From an uncultured Methylococcaceae bacterium (GTDB taxonomy: Bacteria > Pseudomonadota > Gammaproteobacteria > Methylococcales > Methylomonadaceae), in contig CAIOMN010000012.1 in the NCBI GenBank assembly GCA_903859415.1, positions 1-32,360 on the forward strand: a stretch of 32,360 bases of DNA. The letters are read 5' to 3'. The notes beneath the pieces are model-generated. The model did no database searches and was not told where the DNA came from. It saw only the letters and a list, made by a program, of their open reading frames with translations. Numbering within the stretch: the stretch's first letter is position 1; every line of letters starts with the position of its first letter. The position numbers were made by a program, and so were the translations under genes. Positions 8,415 to 17,606 of the stretch are shown here, piece after piece.

Positions 8415-9971
8415 ATGAATATTACCCGATTAGAAAAAATATTTTATATTACGCTAATTATTTGCATCCAATTTTTAGTAATTTCACCTATTTTCTCAAA
8501 TGATAAAATAATTTTTTATTCATCATTTACAGATGATTTTTTCTACTATATTAAAATTGCAAAAAACATCGCGCTGGGTGAAGGATCAACTTTTAATGGT
8601 ATAGTTCAAACAAATGGTTATCATCCATTATGGCTTATAATTCTTACTATTTTTGTAAAGCTGGCAACCCTCCTAAACATAGAGATTCTACTCTTCATTA
8701 AGAAAATAATTGCTTTAATTATCTTTTTATCTTTTTATCTTTTTTATAAATATTCAACTGAATATTTAACAAATGTTTTTTGGCGTGTATTTTTTGTTTT
8801 ATTTATATACATCTGGTACGGAGTTTCTTCAAGTTTCGGCATGGAAACAATAATAACCATTCCGTTGTTTTTAATATTTATACTTTCGTATTTAAAAAAT
8901 GTTAACCCTTACTATATTGGTTTGTTAGTATCTTTAACTACATTATCAAGATTAGATTCATTTGTTATTTTTTTAGTTTTTTTTGGTGTTGAAAGTTTAT
9001 ATACGAAGTTTGATTTTAAACGCATAGCAAAAATAGGCTTGGGCTTTTTGCCTGTTGCAGCATATTTACTATCAAATATTTATTATTTTGATAGTTTAAT
9101 GCCTGTTAGTGGAATGGCTAAAAGTGTTTTAAAAATTACAGCATTACATGCTGCAACATTTATAACTCTTTTCGAATTCTATTTTAAATTCAATTATGTT
9201 TATTTTGGCATATTTATCTATTCAATATTCAACTTATATAAATTCAAACAATTTGAAAATACAATTAAAATTTTTTATATTACTGCTTTAGCTAGTGTAC
9301 CTGTTTATTATTTACAAAACAGTTTACGAAGTGACTGGGCGCTTTGGTTTTGGTACCTTTACCCATTAATACTTTCCACGATAATGCTTGCAATCCCTTT
9401 AAATACAATCTTTACCTCTTATAAATACTTCGATTTAAAAAATAAACACCTACAGATTTTGCAGCAATCATTTCTCATATTTGCATTAAGCATCATCTCT
9501 TTATACACATTCAAAAAACTGAAAAATGTAAGTTATGATCCTATTATGGTTGCAGGGATAAAAATTCTAGACTTTGAAAAAAACAACCCTGGAATATATG
9601 CTATGGGAGATAGAGCTGGTTTTGTTGGATATTTATTAAGTAGTCCTTTAATCCAACTTGAAGGTCTGGTTATGGATAGTAACTACCTTAACTTGCTTGA
9701 AAAAAATAGAAATATAGAAGAGATTTTAAATTATTATAATACAACATACTATATTGGCACTGGACTAAGAAAAGATGAAAATAACTGTTTTATTGTAATT
9801 GAACCAACTCAATCTAATGGTTTTTCTAGAAGAATAGAATCTCGGCTATGTTGGGAAGAGGTTTTACATTTTACTGTCAGAGACAAGATCCAAGGCGATA
9901 CAACAACACATATTCTGAAGCGTAGAAATCTAATAACTTCGCCAAGCAATCCGCCAATCAATGGGTGGTAA
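8415..9971 (+). CDS. GT-C-type multi-pass membrane glycosyltransferase (ArnT/PMT-like)
   Basis: A 518-residue polytopic membrane protein with about ten hydrophobic segments. The first periplasmic loop holds FTDDFFYYIKIAKNIALGEG, with Asp40/Asp41 where GT-C enzymes place the catalytic acid. TNGYHPLW follows at 66-73, a signature of polyprenyl-phosphate-sugar-using transferases. It would add a sugar, carried on a lipid phosphate, to the glycan on the periplasmic side. It has a good ribosome site (AAGGAA, 8 bases). Codon use is extremely A/T-rich compared with the genes around it, which suggests transfer. The last 14 or so residues probably come from read-through into the truncated transposase, because that frame is open from about 9937. 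Confidence 0.8.
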   Translation: MNITRLEKIFYITLIICIQFLVISPIFSNDKIIFYSSFTDDFFYYIKIAKNIALGEGSTFNGIVQTNGYHPLWLIILTIFVKLATLLNIEILLFIKKIIALIIFLSFYLFYKYSTEYLTNVFWRVFFVLFIYIWYGVSSSFGMETIITIPLFLIFILSYLKNVNPYYIGLLVSLTTLSRLDSFVIFLVFFGVESLYTKFDFKRIAKIGLGFLPVAAYLLSNIYYFDSLMPVSGMAKSVLKITALHAATFITLFEFYFKFNYVYFGIFIYSIFNLYKFKQFENTIKIFYITALASVPVYYLQNSLRSDWALWFWYLYPLILSTIMLAIPLNTIFTSYKYFDLKNKHLQILQQSFLIFALSIISLYTFKKLKNVSYDPIMVAGIKILDFEKNNPGIYAMGDRAGFVGYLLSSPLIQLEGLVMDSNYLNLLEKNRNIEEILNYYNTTYYIGTGLRKDENNCFIVIEPTQSNGFSRRIESRLCWEEVLHFTVRDKIQGDTTTHILKRRNLITSPSNPPINGW

Positions 9972-10650
9972 AGTAAGCCATACTGAAGTATTTATCAATC
10001 TGCGCAGTGGACGACAAGCTGAAGATGGCATCAACATGGGGCTTACGCTGATTGAAGAGTTAAATCACATGCAGACGCGCAAAGCGGTAACTCAGGTAAG
10101 ACATGCTTTACCAGATTTGTTCCATTATTTCGATATCGCCAATCAGGTCGTCACCGAGTTTGGCGAGTTAGGCATCGATGAGTTCAGTTTGAAGGCTTGC
10201 AGTGCGTGGCAATGGGGAAAAGCGGCGAGGAAAGCTAAAAAGAGCGAACGGAAAAAGATCGCCCAGGACCAAGAGCAAGAGCAAGAGCAAGAGCAATTCT
10301 GCCTGGACATCGCCATAGGCTTGCAACAAGAAACTGAGGAAGAAGACCTGATGACTCAGCACGCAGTTTATTCCAGGTTGGACAAAATCGTTCAGAGTTC
10401 GGCTTTGGTAGAATGTATCAATTCAATTCTACGACCCTACTTGAATACCTGCAAAAACCAGATCACCCAGGAAATGCTCAATCTGATTATGCATTATCAT
10501 AACCATCGGCGTTATCGGGATGGTGTTAGAAAAGGTAAGACGCCCATGGAAATTCTGACGGGAACAGAGCAAATCCAGGATTGGCTTGAGATTCGGCTGG
10601 ATATCATCAGAGAGAAAAAGCCAGAACTACTACTGATTTCTGAGCGCTAA
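9937..10650 (+). pseudogene. C-terminal remnant of a DDE transposase/integrase
   Basis: The frame is open from 9937, upstream of the first ATG at 9961, and overlaps the end of the GT-C gene. It has no ribosome site, so this is the tail of a longer gene whose 5' part is gone. The end of the protein carries SALVECINSILRPYL, then NLIMHYHNHRRY and RKGKTPMEILTG. This is the standard ending of integrase-core transposases, with the Glu of the DDE triad in ALVE. The two catalytic Asp residues are missing with the N-terminal part. In the middle is a run of Glu-Gln pairs from a GAGCAA repeat at about 10270-10296. The exact IS family is not recognised. Confidence 0.7.
10270..10296 (+). repeat. GAGCAA hexanucleotide tandem repeat
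   Basis: About four and a half copies of GAGCAA encode (EQ)n within the transposase remnant. Each unit is six bases, so gain or loss keeps the frame. It is a typical slippage tract and is probably neutral here. Confidence 0.85.
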
Positions 10651-11064
10651 GAAACAGCTAAGCCGTCTAGCTTTAAAGTCACTGGCCGTTTTTTATGGCT
10701 ACGGTAGCTTGTTGTTAATTTTTTTTGGCATCAAAAGTGTCAACTACTTTTAGGCTGCTATGAAGGATGCCGGAATATCAGTGAGAAAATACTTTGTTTG
10801 ATTTTAACGGGAATATACTCAAAGGATCGTTAAATTCAAGAACAGCGACTAAACTGGTACGCGAATGGATTGATTTGCGTGTTGCTAAACTTGAAGAAGA
10901 TTGGCAACTAACACAAGAAGGTAAAGACATTTCGAAAATAAAGTCTTTATAGCGTTAAAGGTCAGAACACCTATCATCCCAAACTCATCGTTTTCGATTC
11001 TGATATTTGCTTACAGCCAAGGTGTTTTCAGCTCGCCGAAAATAGAAAACGCTGCAATGAAGAT
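10651..11064. other. Decayed intergenic stretch after the transposase remnant
   Basis: This stretch holds the DUF4160-like fragment (10794-10952) and otherwise no gene that I can support. GCTACGGTAGC at about 10697-10707 is a small palindrome, and AACACCT/AGGTGTT form a 7-bp inverted pair around 10967-11035. No terminator with a T-run was found between this stretch and the convergent GT4 at 11065. Confidence 0.5.
10794..10952 (+). pseudogene. DUF4160-like protein, C-terminal fragment
   Basis: A 52-codon open frame that begins without a start signal, following a TGA at 10782. It reads FDFNGNILKGSLNSRTATK, then LVREWIDLRVAKLEEDW and ends EGKDISKIKSL. This matches the C-terminal half of DUF4160 proteins, small proteins often found next to DUF2442 genes in toxin-antitoxin-like pairs. 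The conserved N-terminal part (the ISxFYGI region and the HxxPHFH segment) is missing, and no DUF2442 partner is visible. It is therefore a relic, probably cut by the same rearrangement that left the transposase tail upstream. Confidence 0.6.
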
Positions 11065-12264
11065 TTATCCTTTATTTAGTACCTTTTTCAAGAAAACCTC
11101 CCTGTCTTTATGCATCTGCAAATGAGTTTTCCCCTGTGAGGTGTAGAAACCATTTAGCCCCATTCTAAAACATTCTTGAGGATGATTTACGAGATATGAA
11201 ATGGCCTGTGCCAGGCCTAAAGCAGTGTTAGATTCGCAAATAAGAGCATTTTCACCGGGTGTAATGCAATCACGTATTCCTGAAGTGTTAAACCCAAGAA
11301 TACCTAAGCCTTGGCTAAATGCATCAAATATAATTCTGGGTTGCTCCTCTTTCAGATTTAATACCAAAACCACATCATAATTGTTTAGCAAGTAAAAAAA
11401 ATCCTCTCCATACTTTACAGGACTCAAATACATCAGCTTTACACTGCCATAATTTTGCTTGGCATAGCTTTGACATTTCTCAGCCAAAGGGCCTAATCCA
11501 ATAATAGTAATATTGACGTACACACCTTGTTCTTGCAATAAATGCGTTGCTGTAAGTAATTGATTGACACCTTTATCTGTGATTAAGCGTGCAGGAAAAA
11601 GCAATTCAAGTACTTTACCTTTTCGTTGTTCGTAACGTCGCTTGATAGCTTCCACTGATGTAAACGAGTTCTCATCAATCCAAGTGGCTGGATTGATTAA
11701 AGTTCTGTCAGTTTCAGTTTTTAAGAGAACCTCCCGGTAATAGGATTGTGTAAATATCCTGGCATCAGCGAGTTTTAGGCATTTTGTTAAAATTAATTTA
11801 TACACCCAATGTTCGAAAAATGTCCGGTAACTAAAAACTTGATCTTTGTGTAGCATCCAGAAGGAAGATTCCATAACAATAACCCATTGAAATGAAAAAA
11901 AAGGTCTTAAAAATAATATATAAAACGATAATGGAAAAGCCCAGCCACTACAATCGGAATGGACTATATCTGCCTCTTTAACCGCACGGATAACCACTAG
12001 GAAGTTTGGTATTATATTTTTTAAGACGCTAAGGACATTTCCATCCGGTTTTAACTCATAAATATTTTTAATGTTGTAGTCAGATATATCAACCAATTCC
12101 TCGGTTTTTTCATGGCAAATAATTGGACAGCATAAACTGAATTTGGAAAGATAGTCTAAATGAAGCAATAAATCTTTAGCCCATAATTCGTCTGTAAAAA
12201 AATTACCAGCCTTGGTTTTGACTAGTGGTATCCGAATAAAGCTCACATAATGTTTATTTATCAT
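11065..12264 (-). CDS. Family 4 glycosyltransferase with an altered EX7E motif
   Basis: A 399-residue GT-B protein. The C-terminal domain shows LLFPARLITDKG (residues 221-232) with the Arg and Lys that bind the donor phosphates, and ITIIGLGPL (252-260). In the EX7E motif the first Glu is present (Glu306/Glu307 in KEEQPR), but the second is replaced by Asp314 in IIFDAFSQG. This is a conservative change that could lower activity. The N-terminal half is poorly conserved, as is usual for acceptor domains, and has hydrophobic patches (about 112-132) that could associate with the membrane. The ATG has no recognisable ribosome site. The gene stands alone on the minus strand between decayed sequences, so it has been cut off from any operon. 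Confidence 0.82.
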   Translation of the reverse strand: MINKHYVSFIRIPLVKTKAGNFFTDELWAKDLLLHLDYLSKFSLCCPIICHEKTEELVDISDYNIKNIYELKPDGNVLSVLKNIIPNFLVVIRAVKEADIVHSDCSGWAFPLSFYILFLRPFFSFQWVIVMESSFWMLHKDQVFSYRTFFEHWVYKLILTKCLKLADARIFTQSYYREVLLKTETDRTLINPATWIDENSFTSVEAIKRRYEQRKGKVLELLFPARLITDKGVNQLLTATHLLQEQGVYVNITIIGLGPLAEKCQSYAKQNYGSVKLMYLSPVKYGEDFFYLLNNYDVVLVLNLKEEQPRIIFDAFSQGLGILGFNTSGIRDCITPGENALICESNTALGLAQAISYLVNHPQECFRMGLNGFYTSQGKTHLQMHKDREVFLKKVLNKG

Positions 12265-12990
12265 GAATAATAATTGATGCTGGATGATGAATGATGAATA
12301 TCACAATTTTATATTTTTGTTCCTTGTAGCTAAAAAAAACAGCCATCTTCTATCAGCTATAGTTTTTCAGATAAATAATTCCCTAGCCCCTTGACGCGAG
12401 ATGAATTAGCCAACGACACCAAAATCTTCACGCAATTTCTGCATAACCTGATCAATTTTACTCGGGTAGTCCGTTCAAATCAATCCATGTTTACTTTGAG
12501 ACATTTGCGCTGCGAAGATTTTTTAAATTTCCACCCAGATTCTTGATCGAACAATAAAGCCAGCAAATCGCATTTCCAATCTTGCGCACAGTTTTCTGGT
12601 CGCATTGATGTAAAATCGCCTGATTGTTGATGTTTATGGCACTACTCAGACAATACTTTACCTTGGCCGGATTTTGCACCGACTCCATTTCAATGTTTTC
12701 TGTGAACTATGCGGCCTGTCGAATCGGCTGGACTAGTGAGCACATTTAATTAATCCGCCCAGCCTTCACATGGGTTTCAACTTTGCCAATGCTGCATCAA
12801 GATCAGTGACAAACGTTTTTATAAAGTGAGCGGGTTCGAACATCAACACGCTGCTGAAATACGTGGAAGTTTACACCATTTAGCTTAAAGGGTTTCAGGC
12901 TATCTTCCAATGCTTAAAAACATGAAGATCGAGTAATAGCGATTCAAATAGCATTAGCTGGCGAATTAGACTTATCAGGGGGGAGAGTAG
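12265..12990. other. Gene-free decayed stretch with remnants
   Basis: No intact gene is supported here. On the minus strand 12406-12474 reads TDYPSKIDQVMQKLREDFG to a stop, which looks like a genuine protein C-terminus without a start; I do not recognise it. A 65-codon minus frame at 12491-12688 has no ribosome site and no family resemblance. A 25-codon minus frame at 12766-12843 (FEPAHFI...TDLDAALAKLK) lies in a segment that recurs near 27305. The whole stretch looks like overlapping debris of mobile or lost genes. Confidence 0.5.
12794..12840. repeat. Diverged 47-bp repeat, copy 1
   Basis: This segment aligns with 27305-27350 in the same orientation at about 38 of 47 positions with one gap. 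Read on the minus strand, both copies give FEP[AE]HFI. After one base of frame slip they also share TDLDA, which points to a common coding ancestor. Confidence 0.55.
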
Positions 12991-14082
12991 TTACAACTTG
13001 AACATCGAGTTTAATAATATACGTGGAATTTTATTAACATGAGAAAGAAGATAGTCTTCGACACGATAAAACAACGTAGCACCTAATAGGCTAGCGAATA
13101 TAGATATAATAGAAATTAAATAGATATGATAACTATCCAGTGAGGACGAAAACTTAATAATCAAAAAAGATGTTAATGATGCGATAACACTGAAGTGTAC
13201 TAAATATAAGGGGAATGAAATTTTCCCTAAAACCCGTGAAATTCCGCACGAAAAAAAGGATAGACATAGGCTTGATGAATAGATGCAAAATACAAGTGCC
13301 GAAGAGATTACAATATTAACGTGCCCTTGTGATATAAAAAAACGCAACTGTGTGTCAATGATTATTAGAGCGAAGATAATGACGATGGTTGCTATTTGCC
13401 ATATCTTATTTCCTAAAAACTTAGTGAAAACATCTAATGCTCTAAGATAGCCAAATAAAACGCCTACAAAGAACAAAGCGTACAATGATTTTGCAACGAA
13501 TAAAAAAACGATTACCGAAATAAGAAGCTTAATTGGGGAAACTAATCTATTTGAAACATACAAAAACAGGAAAACCAGCATCGATCCAATAAACTCAATA
13601 CTCATAGTCCATAAAAAAGGGTTGTATGAGTTAGCCAAAGAATGACCATCATACACCTGATAAAAAGAGTATCGTAACAGTGAAACAATACTGGGTTGAA
13701 AGGGTATAAATGAACCTAACCAGTCTTCTCGATGAACAATACCCGCTGCCTCCAAGTTAAACATTAACCCCGCCTTCATGAGCAAATACACTATAAGACA
13801 GGACAACGAAATAGGTACCGTTAACCGGAAATATCTTTTTAGTAGTAAGGAATCAATAGAACTTAGTTTTTGTTTCTTTAGGTAACCCGTAGATAACGCA
13901 TCGCCTGATAAAACAAAAAAGACAGTGACAGCTAATGGACCGTTAAATATAAAATGAGTAAAAACGCTTCTAAATTCTGGCTTTAAAACACTAAAAGTTT
14001 CACAAAAAATATGGAATAGTAAAACAGAAAATGCCGCCCATCCTCTCACTCCATCAATCATATGTAAACGATTTTTATCCAT
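12991..14082 (-). CDS. Acyltransferase family 3 membrane protein (OafA-like)
   Basis: A polytopic inner-membrane protein of 363 residues with about ten hydrophobic segments, of the acyltransferase-3 family, which moves acetyl or other acyl groups to surface polysaccharides. Family hallmarks are DGVRGWAAFSVLLFH near the N-terminus (His in the first helix), the FFVLSGDAL segment, LKRYFRLTVP and FLWTMSIEFIGSML. I chose ATG 14082 because GGAG lies five bases upstream; a GTG two codons earlier overlaps that site. It is AT-rich and monocistronic, with no close neighbour on its strand. It probably O-acylates the polysaccharide made by this locus. Confidence 0.88.
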   Translation of the reverse strand: MDKNRLHMIDGVRGWAAFSVLLFHIFCETFSVLKPEFRSVFTHFIFNGPLAVTVFFVLSGDALSTGYLKKQKLSSIDSLLLKRYFRLTVPISLSCLIVYLLMKAGLMFNLEAAGIVHREDWLGSFIPFQPSIVSLLRYSFYQVYDGHSLANSYNPFLWTMSIEFIGSMLVFLFLYVSNRLVSPIKLLISVIVFLFVAKSLYALFFVGVLFGYLRALDVFTKFLGNKIWQIATIVIIFALIIIDTQLRFFISQGHVNIVISSALVFCIYSSSLCLSFFSCGISRVLGKISFPLYLVHFSVIASLTSFLIIKFSSSLDSYHIYLISIISIFASLLGATLFYRVEDYLLSHVNKIPRILLNSMFKL

Positions 14083-14569
14083 TTGCACTCCAGAAAATGC
14101 CCAACGTGTCTTTTACTAATTTTAACAGGAGGGCTAGCCCAATTGTGCAAATTAGTTTTTACAGACGAACTATAACTAGAAATTTTAACCTACAAATTTC
14201 ACTTAAGCCACTCAACATTATCATCAAGTAAAGACTAGAGTTAAAAGAATCAGTATATAGCAACAACTCCCAATTTAAAACTCCTGACTAATGCTCGATA
14301 AATAGCCCCTCTAAGCTACTTCAACACAAAATGATTGCAAAACCTTATTTGTACCTATATGATTAAAAAATTGTATCAAATAGCTTCCTGCCATAGACAA
14401 AACCATTTCGGTTACCAAATATTATTTAATTTTCCATTTATCATGTTATTCGTTCTTCACAAATGTACTTTATTGAGTTTTAAAGAGTTTAGCTTTAAAA
14501 ATAACGCAGTACATAAAATATTGTCGATTAATAACAACTAGTTACATCCAATAGCGAAAAGTGAGCTTT
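14083..14569. other. Divergent intergenic region between two acyltransferase genes
   Basis: An AT-rich region of nearly 490 bases. Short open frames inside it have no ribosome sites and no resemblance to known proteins. A weak sigma-70-like pair, TTGAGT and TAAAAA spaced 17 bases, lies near 14473-14501 and could serve the plus-strand gene. Nothing else was recognised. Confidence 0.4.
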
Positions 14570-15580
14570 ATGGCAGAGAAAAGATTTATTTCATTAGATG
14601 GTTGGCGTGGTATCAGCATTTTGCTAGTGTTAGCAACTCATCTCTTGCCTCTTGGGCCCAAAATACTCCAAATTAACGCAATGACAGCAGCAATGGGAAT
14701 GGCTTTGTTTTTTTCATTGTCCGGCTTCCTAATGACCACGTTTTTACTTCATCATACAAGCATAACTGACTTTTTAATCCGCCGTTTTTTCAGGATTATC
14801 CCTTTAGCTTGGTTATATATAGCAATTACATTATTTATTTCAAATTCAACTTCTGAAGTCTGGGTAGCGCACCTTTTGTTTTATGCTAACTGGCCACCCA
14901 TGCGTTTATTAGATATAACTGCGCATTTCTGGAGCTTATGTGTGGAAATACAATTTTATGTAGGCATAGCCCTGTTAGTGAGTATTTTGTCCAAAAGGGG
15001 ATTGCTTTTAATTCCTCTAATATGCATTGCGTTTACATCCTATCGTTATACAAATAACGTTTATATCGCAATAAATACCTACTATCGCATTGACGAGATA
15101 CTCTCGGGCAGTTGTTTAGCACTACTTTACAATTATATTTATAACCATAAGCAGGGCGCTCTCAACATAAAACTATTTAAACAATCAAATCAGATCGTTA
15201 TTTCTCTGATTCAGATGTTGATTTTTCTGTTATTTTTAAGTTCTTGCCATCCAGAAGGTCAATGGATGAATTATTTTAGACCCTATCTGGCTGCAATATT
15301 AGTTGGTACGACTTTAATGAACAGCAACTCTAAGTTGTCTAAAGTGCTTGATAATCGTTTTTTGGTTTATATTGCTACAGTATCTTATGCGCTTTACATT
15401 ATTCATCCTATTCTTGGAGAAACTTGGCTAGGTGAAGGAGATAAAATTGTAAAGTATTCAAAACGTCCTTTATTTTTCATAGCACTATTTATATTGGCTC
15501 ATATTTCAACATTCTATTTCGAAAAGAGATTTATCAAAATAGGTAAGAAATTATCCGCCTTAGTTACCCGTAAAATCTAA
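14570..15580 (+). CDS. Acyltransferase family 3 membrane protein
   Basis: A 336-residue polytopic acyltransferase-3 protein. Motifs are SLDGWRGISILLVLATH (catalytic-type His in helix 1), MALFFSLSGFLMTTFLL, LIRRFFRIIPLAWL and HFWSLCVEIQFYV, in the usual family order. It should acylate sugars during glycan assembly or after export. ATG 14570 gives the usual short N-terminus before LDGWRG; a GTG at 14561 would add three residues, and neither has a strong ribosome site. It is not closely related in detail to the acyltransferase at 12991, so the two are probably not recent duplicates. Its last 17 bases overlap the convergent flippase gene. Confidence 0.87.
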   Translation: MAEKRFISLDGWRGISILLVLATHLLPLGPKILQINAMTAAMGMALFFSLSGFLMTTFLLHHTSITDFLIRRFFRIIPLAWLYIAITLFISNSTSEVWVAHLLFYANWPPMRLLDITAHFWSLCVEIQFYVGIALLVSILSKRGLLLIPLICIAFTSYRYTNNVYIAINTYYRIDEILSGSCLALLYNYIYNHKQGALNIKLFKQSNQIVISLIQMLIFLLFLSSCHPEGQWMNYFRPYLAAILVGTTLMNSNSKLSKVLDNRFLVYIATVSYALYIIHPILGETWLGEGDKIVKYSKRPLFFIALFILAHISTFYFEKRFIKIGKKLSALVTRKI

Positions 15581-16979
15581 ATTCAACTCCAGCCATAGGT
15601 ACACCGAAACCCAGCAGCCAGCGCATATATATCAGTATCCCAAGTATCCCCAAAAACATTAAAGTTGTTTTTATATCCTGACTAATATTCGATAAGCCTT
15701 CACGAGAAACACCAAAAGTGATTGCAAAGTAAAATGGTACATCGTTCATAGCTACTATAATAATTGCTCCCAATACCCCAAAATAGTTAAACCCAAGCGG
15801 TATGCATATTACAGTAAAAAGAAATCGAAAAAAATTGCCAAAAGCTGCATAGTTAGGCTTTCCAATGGCAAAAAGAGCTTGCTCGCTGGTTTGAGAAAGC
15901 ATATTTGGCCATATCCCAATCGCCAGCAAAGGTAACATCCAACTAGCCTGCTCATAACGTTTGTCATAAAGAAGCAAAATCAAAATATCACCAAAAGACA
16001 CCAAGACCGCAAGCGCTAACGCCAGGATAATTAATATTTTTTTTCGACTATTAAGTAATTGTTTTCTAAATTCAAGGCGTGGCATATGCGCCAAACGGGA
16101 TAAAGTCGGATATATGATTTTACCACTAAGACCTGAGACAATCTGTCTTGGCACATCTGACAGCGTTAAGGCAATAGAATAAACCCCCAGCATTTCAAGT
16201 GAGAATATTTTAGCCAGGATCACCCGATCAGCCTGACCCGCTAAAAAAGTGAGTATGGTTGAAATAAAGATCCACTTTCCAAAATGAATGAGCTCTTGAG
16301 CCGCTGTTTTATCCCAGTGGAAGCGGTTGAGTTGCCCAGGTATTAAGAAATGACTCCAAATCATACTTATCAAGGCACCCGACAGAACACCTGCAACCAA
16401 AGCCCAAATTGATGGGCTTATCCATGCCCAGGCAATCATGATTGTTAAGGACATTAATTGTGTAATTAACTCCTGTATCACTAACCTTTTTAATGCTAAA
16501 TTTCGATAGCTTGTATACAACGCGGTAGAATTAAACCCGCTAATTATTATAGATATTGCAATCACTGGAATTAACCAGATTAATTGAGGATTTTGGTAAA
16601 GCATAGAGGCTGGATAGGCAAGAACTGCAGCAATTATCCAGATACCAAAACCTCTTATAACCTGGATAGTCCATGCGGAATTAAGAAAGTCTGGATCATT
16701 ACCACGCTTGCTTCGAATAATACTGGTGCCAATTCCAATATCTGAAAACAAACATAATCCCAAAAGAATAACATTGACCAAGGATATCAATCCGAAAAGG
16801 TCAGGAAATAACAGACGGGTCAAAATAAGATTACTGCCAAACCGTAAGGCTTGGCTTAAGCCATAATTTGCTACAGTCCAATAAGCGCCTTGTGTGGCAG
16901 TCTTTTTCAGAGCTTTTAGGTCAGGTTCACCCTCGTCGTGGTTTAAAGACTGAGTGCTGTTAGTTAACTTTTTAGTCAC
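15564..16979 (-). CDS. Wzx-like polysaccharide flippase
   Basis: A 471-residue polytopic protein with about 12 hydrophobic segments, of the MATE/MVF-related polysaccharide flippase group (Polysacc_synt type). It should flip undecaprenyl-pyrophosphate-linked repeat units across the inner membrane. Typical features are the N-terminal amphipathic stretch KKTATQGAYWTVANYGLSQ, the SNLILTRLLFPDLFGL loop, and VIYPTLSRL-like helices after the mid-protein GVYSIALTLSDVPRQI segment. The only start near the first helix is the GTG at 16979, with a weak AGG about 11 bases upstream. Membrane flippase, polymerase and OPX/Wzc proteins in the same window fit a complete Wzx/Wzy-dependent pathway. Its 3' end overlaps the acyltransferase on the other strand. 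Confidence 0.88.
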   Translation of the reverse strand: MTKKLTNSTQSLNHDEGEPDLKALKKTATQGAYWTVANYGLSQALRFGSNLILTRLLFPDLFGLISLVNVILLGLCLFSDIGIGTSIIRSKRGNDPDFLNSAWTIQVIRGFGIWIIAAVLAYPASMLYQNPQLIWLIPVIAISIIISGFNSTALYTSYRNLALKRLVIQELITQLMSLTIMIAWAWISPSIWALVAGVLSGALISMIWSHFLIPGQLNRFHWDKTAAQELIHFGKWIFISTILTFLAGQADRVILAKIFSLEMLGVYSIALTLSDVPRQIVSGLSGKIIYPTLSRLAHMPRLEFRKQLLNSRKKILIILALALAVLVSFGDILILLLYDKRYEQASWMLPLLAIGIWPNMLSQTSEQALFAIGKPNYAAFGNFFRFLFTVICIPLGFNYFGVLGAIIIVAMNDVPFYFAITFGVSREGLSNISQDIKTTLMFLGILGILIYMRWLLGFGVPMAGVEFRFYG

Positions 16980-17345
16980 CGTATTAGTACCTATGGCAGG
17001 TTAATGGATTGTGAACACAATTATTTAATTTTTCTTTATTTTATTTAAAACATCTGCATGTCGATATTAATATTATTAAAACACGCTCCCTGAAAAACTA
17101 CCGCATGCCAATCAGGCACCAGAAAAAATAATGCAAATCCAAGTAGATGACATGTCGGTGCAAGTCTTTAAGCCAAAGTCATTTGTCCATTTGCTACCAT
17201 CAACCCGGGACAAAAATCGAGTACTGTAGATAATGACACTAGATAAAGAAAACGTATGTCCCATACCCTATAAAAAGTATAGCCGGCAATCAGCAATACC
17301 CAATTTTGGTAACGTCCACCACATAGAGAGTAAAAGAGGAGAACA

Positions 17346-17378
17346 ATGGGTAAAAAATGGCAAATGAAAGAGAATTAA
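17346..17378 (+). other. 10-codon mini-ORF with strong ribosome site
   Basis: AGGAG at 17337-17341 precedes ATG 17346 by four bases, and the frame reads MGKKWQMKEN before TAA. It may be the 5' end of a lost gene or a leader peptide. Nothing downstream shows an attenuator. Confidence 0.2.
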
Positions 17379-17606
17379 AAATCATTTAATCAATAAATTC
17401 TTTTGAGTGCCTATTTTGCGTAGTTTATCCTTATAGAGTACAGATAACAAGATACTGAAGAAAACCCAATTATCTAAACTCGCAGAAGGCGTAGCTATAC
17501 GAATAAAGCCCATGTCAGCATTGGCAATGGGCACCAGTCGAGATACCAGAGTGAGTTTGCGGGCGACTTTATTCGCCTTGGCGGGATATTCATTATTTCA
17601 TGCACA

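Noticed and set aside
6721-8424. Terminal inverted repeats GTAA.../...TTAC for the IS66-type element
   Set aside because: Only the first four bases match, and the right end would fall inside the following gene.
12491-12688. A 65-codon minus-strand frame
   Set aside because: No ribosome site, no recognisable motif, and surrounded by decayed remnants.
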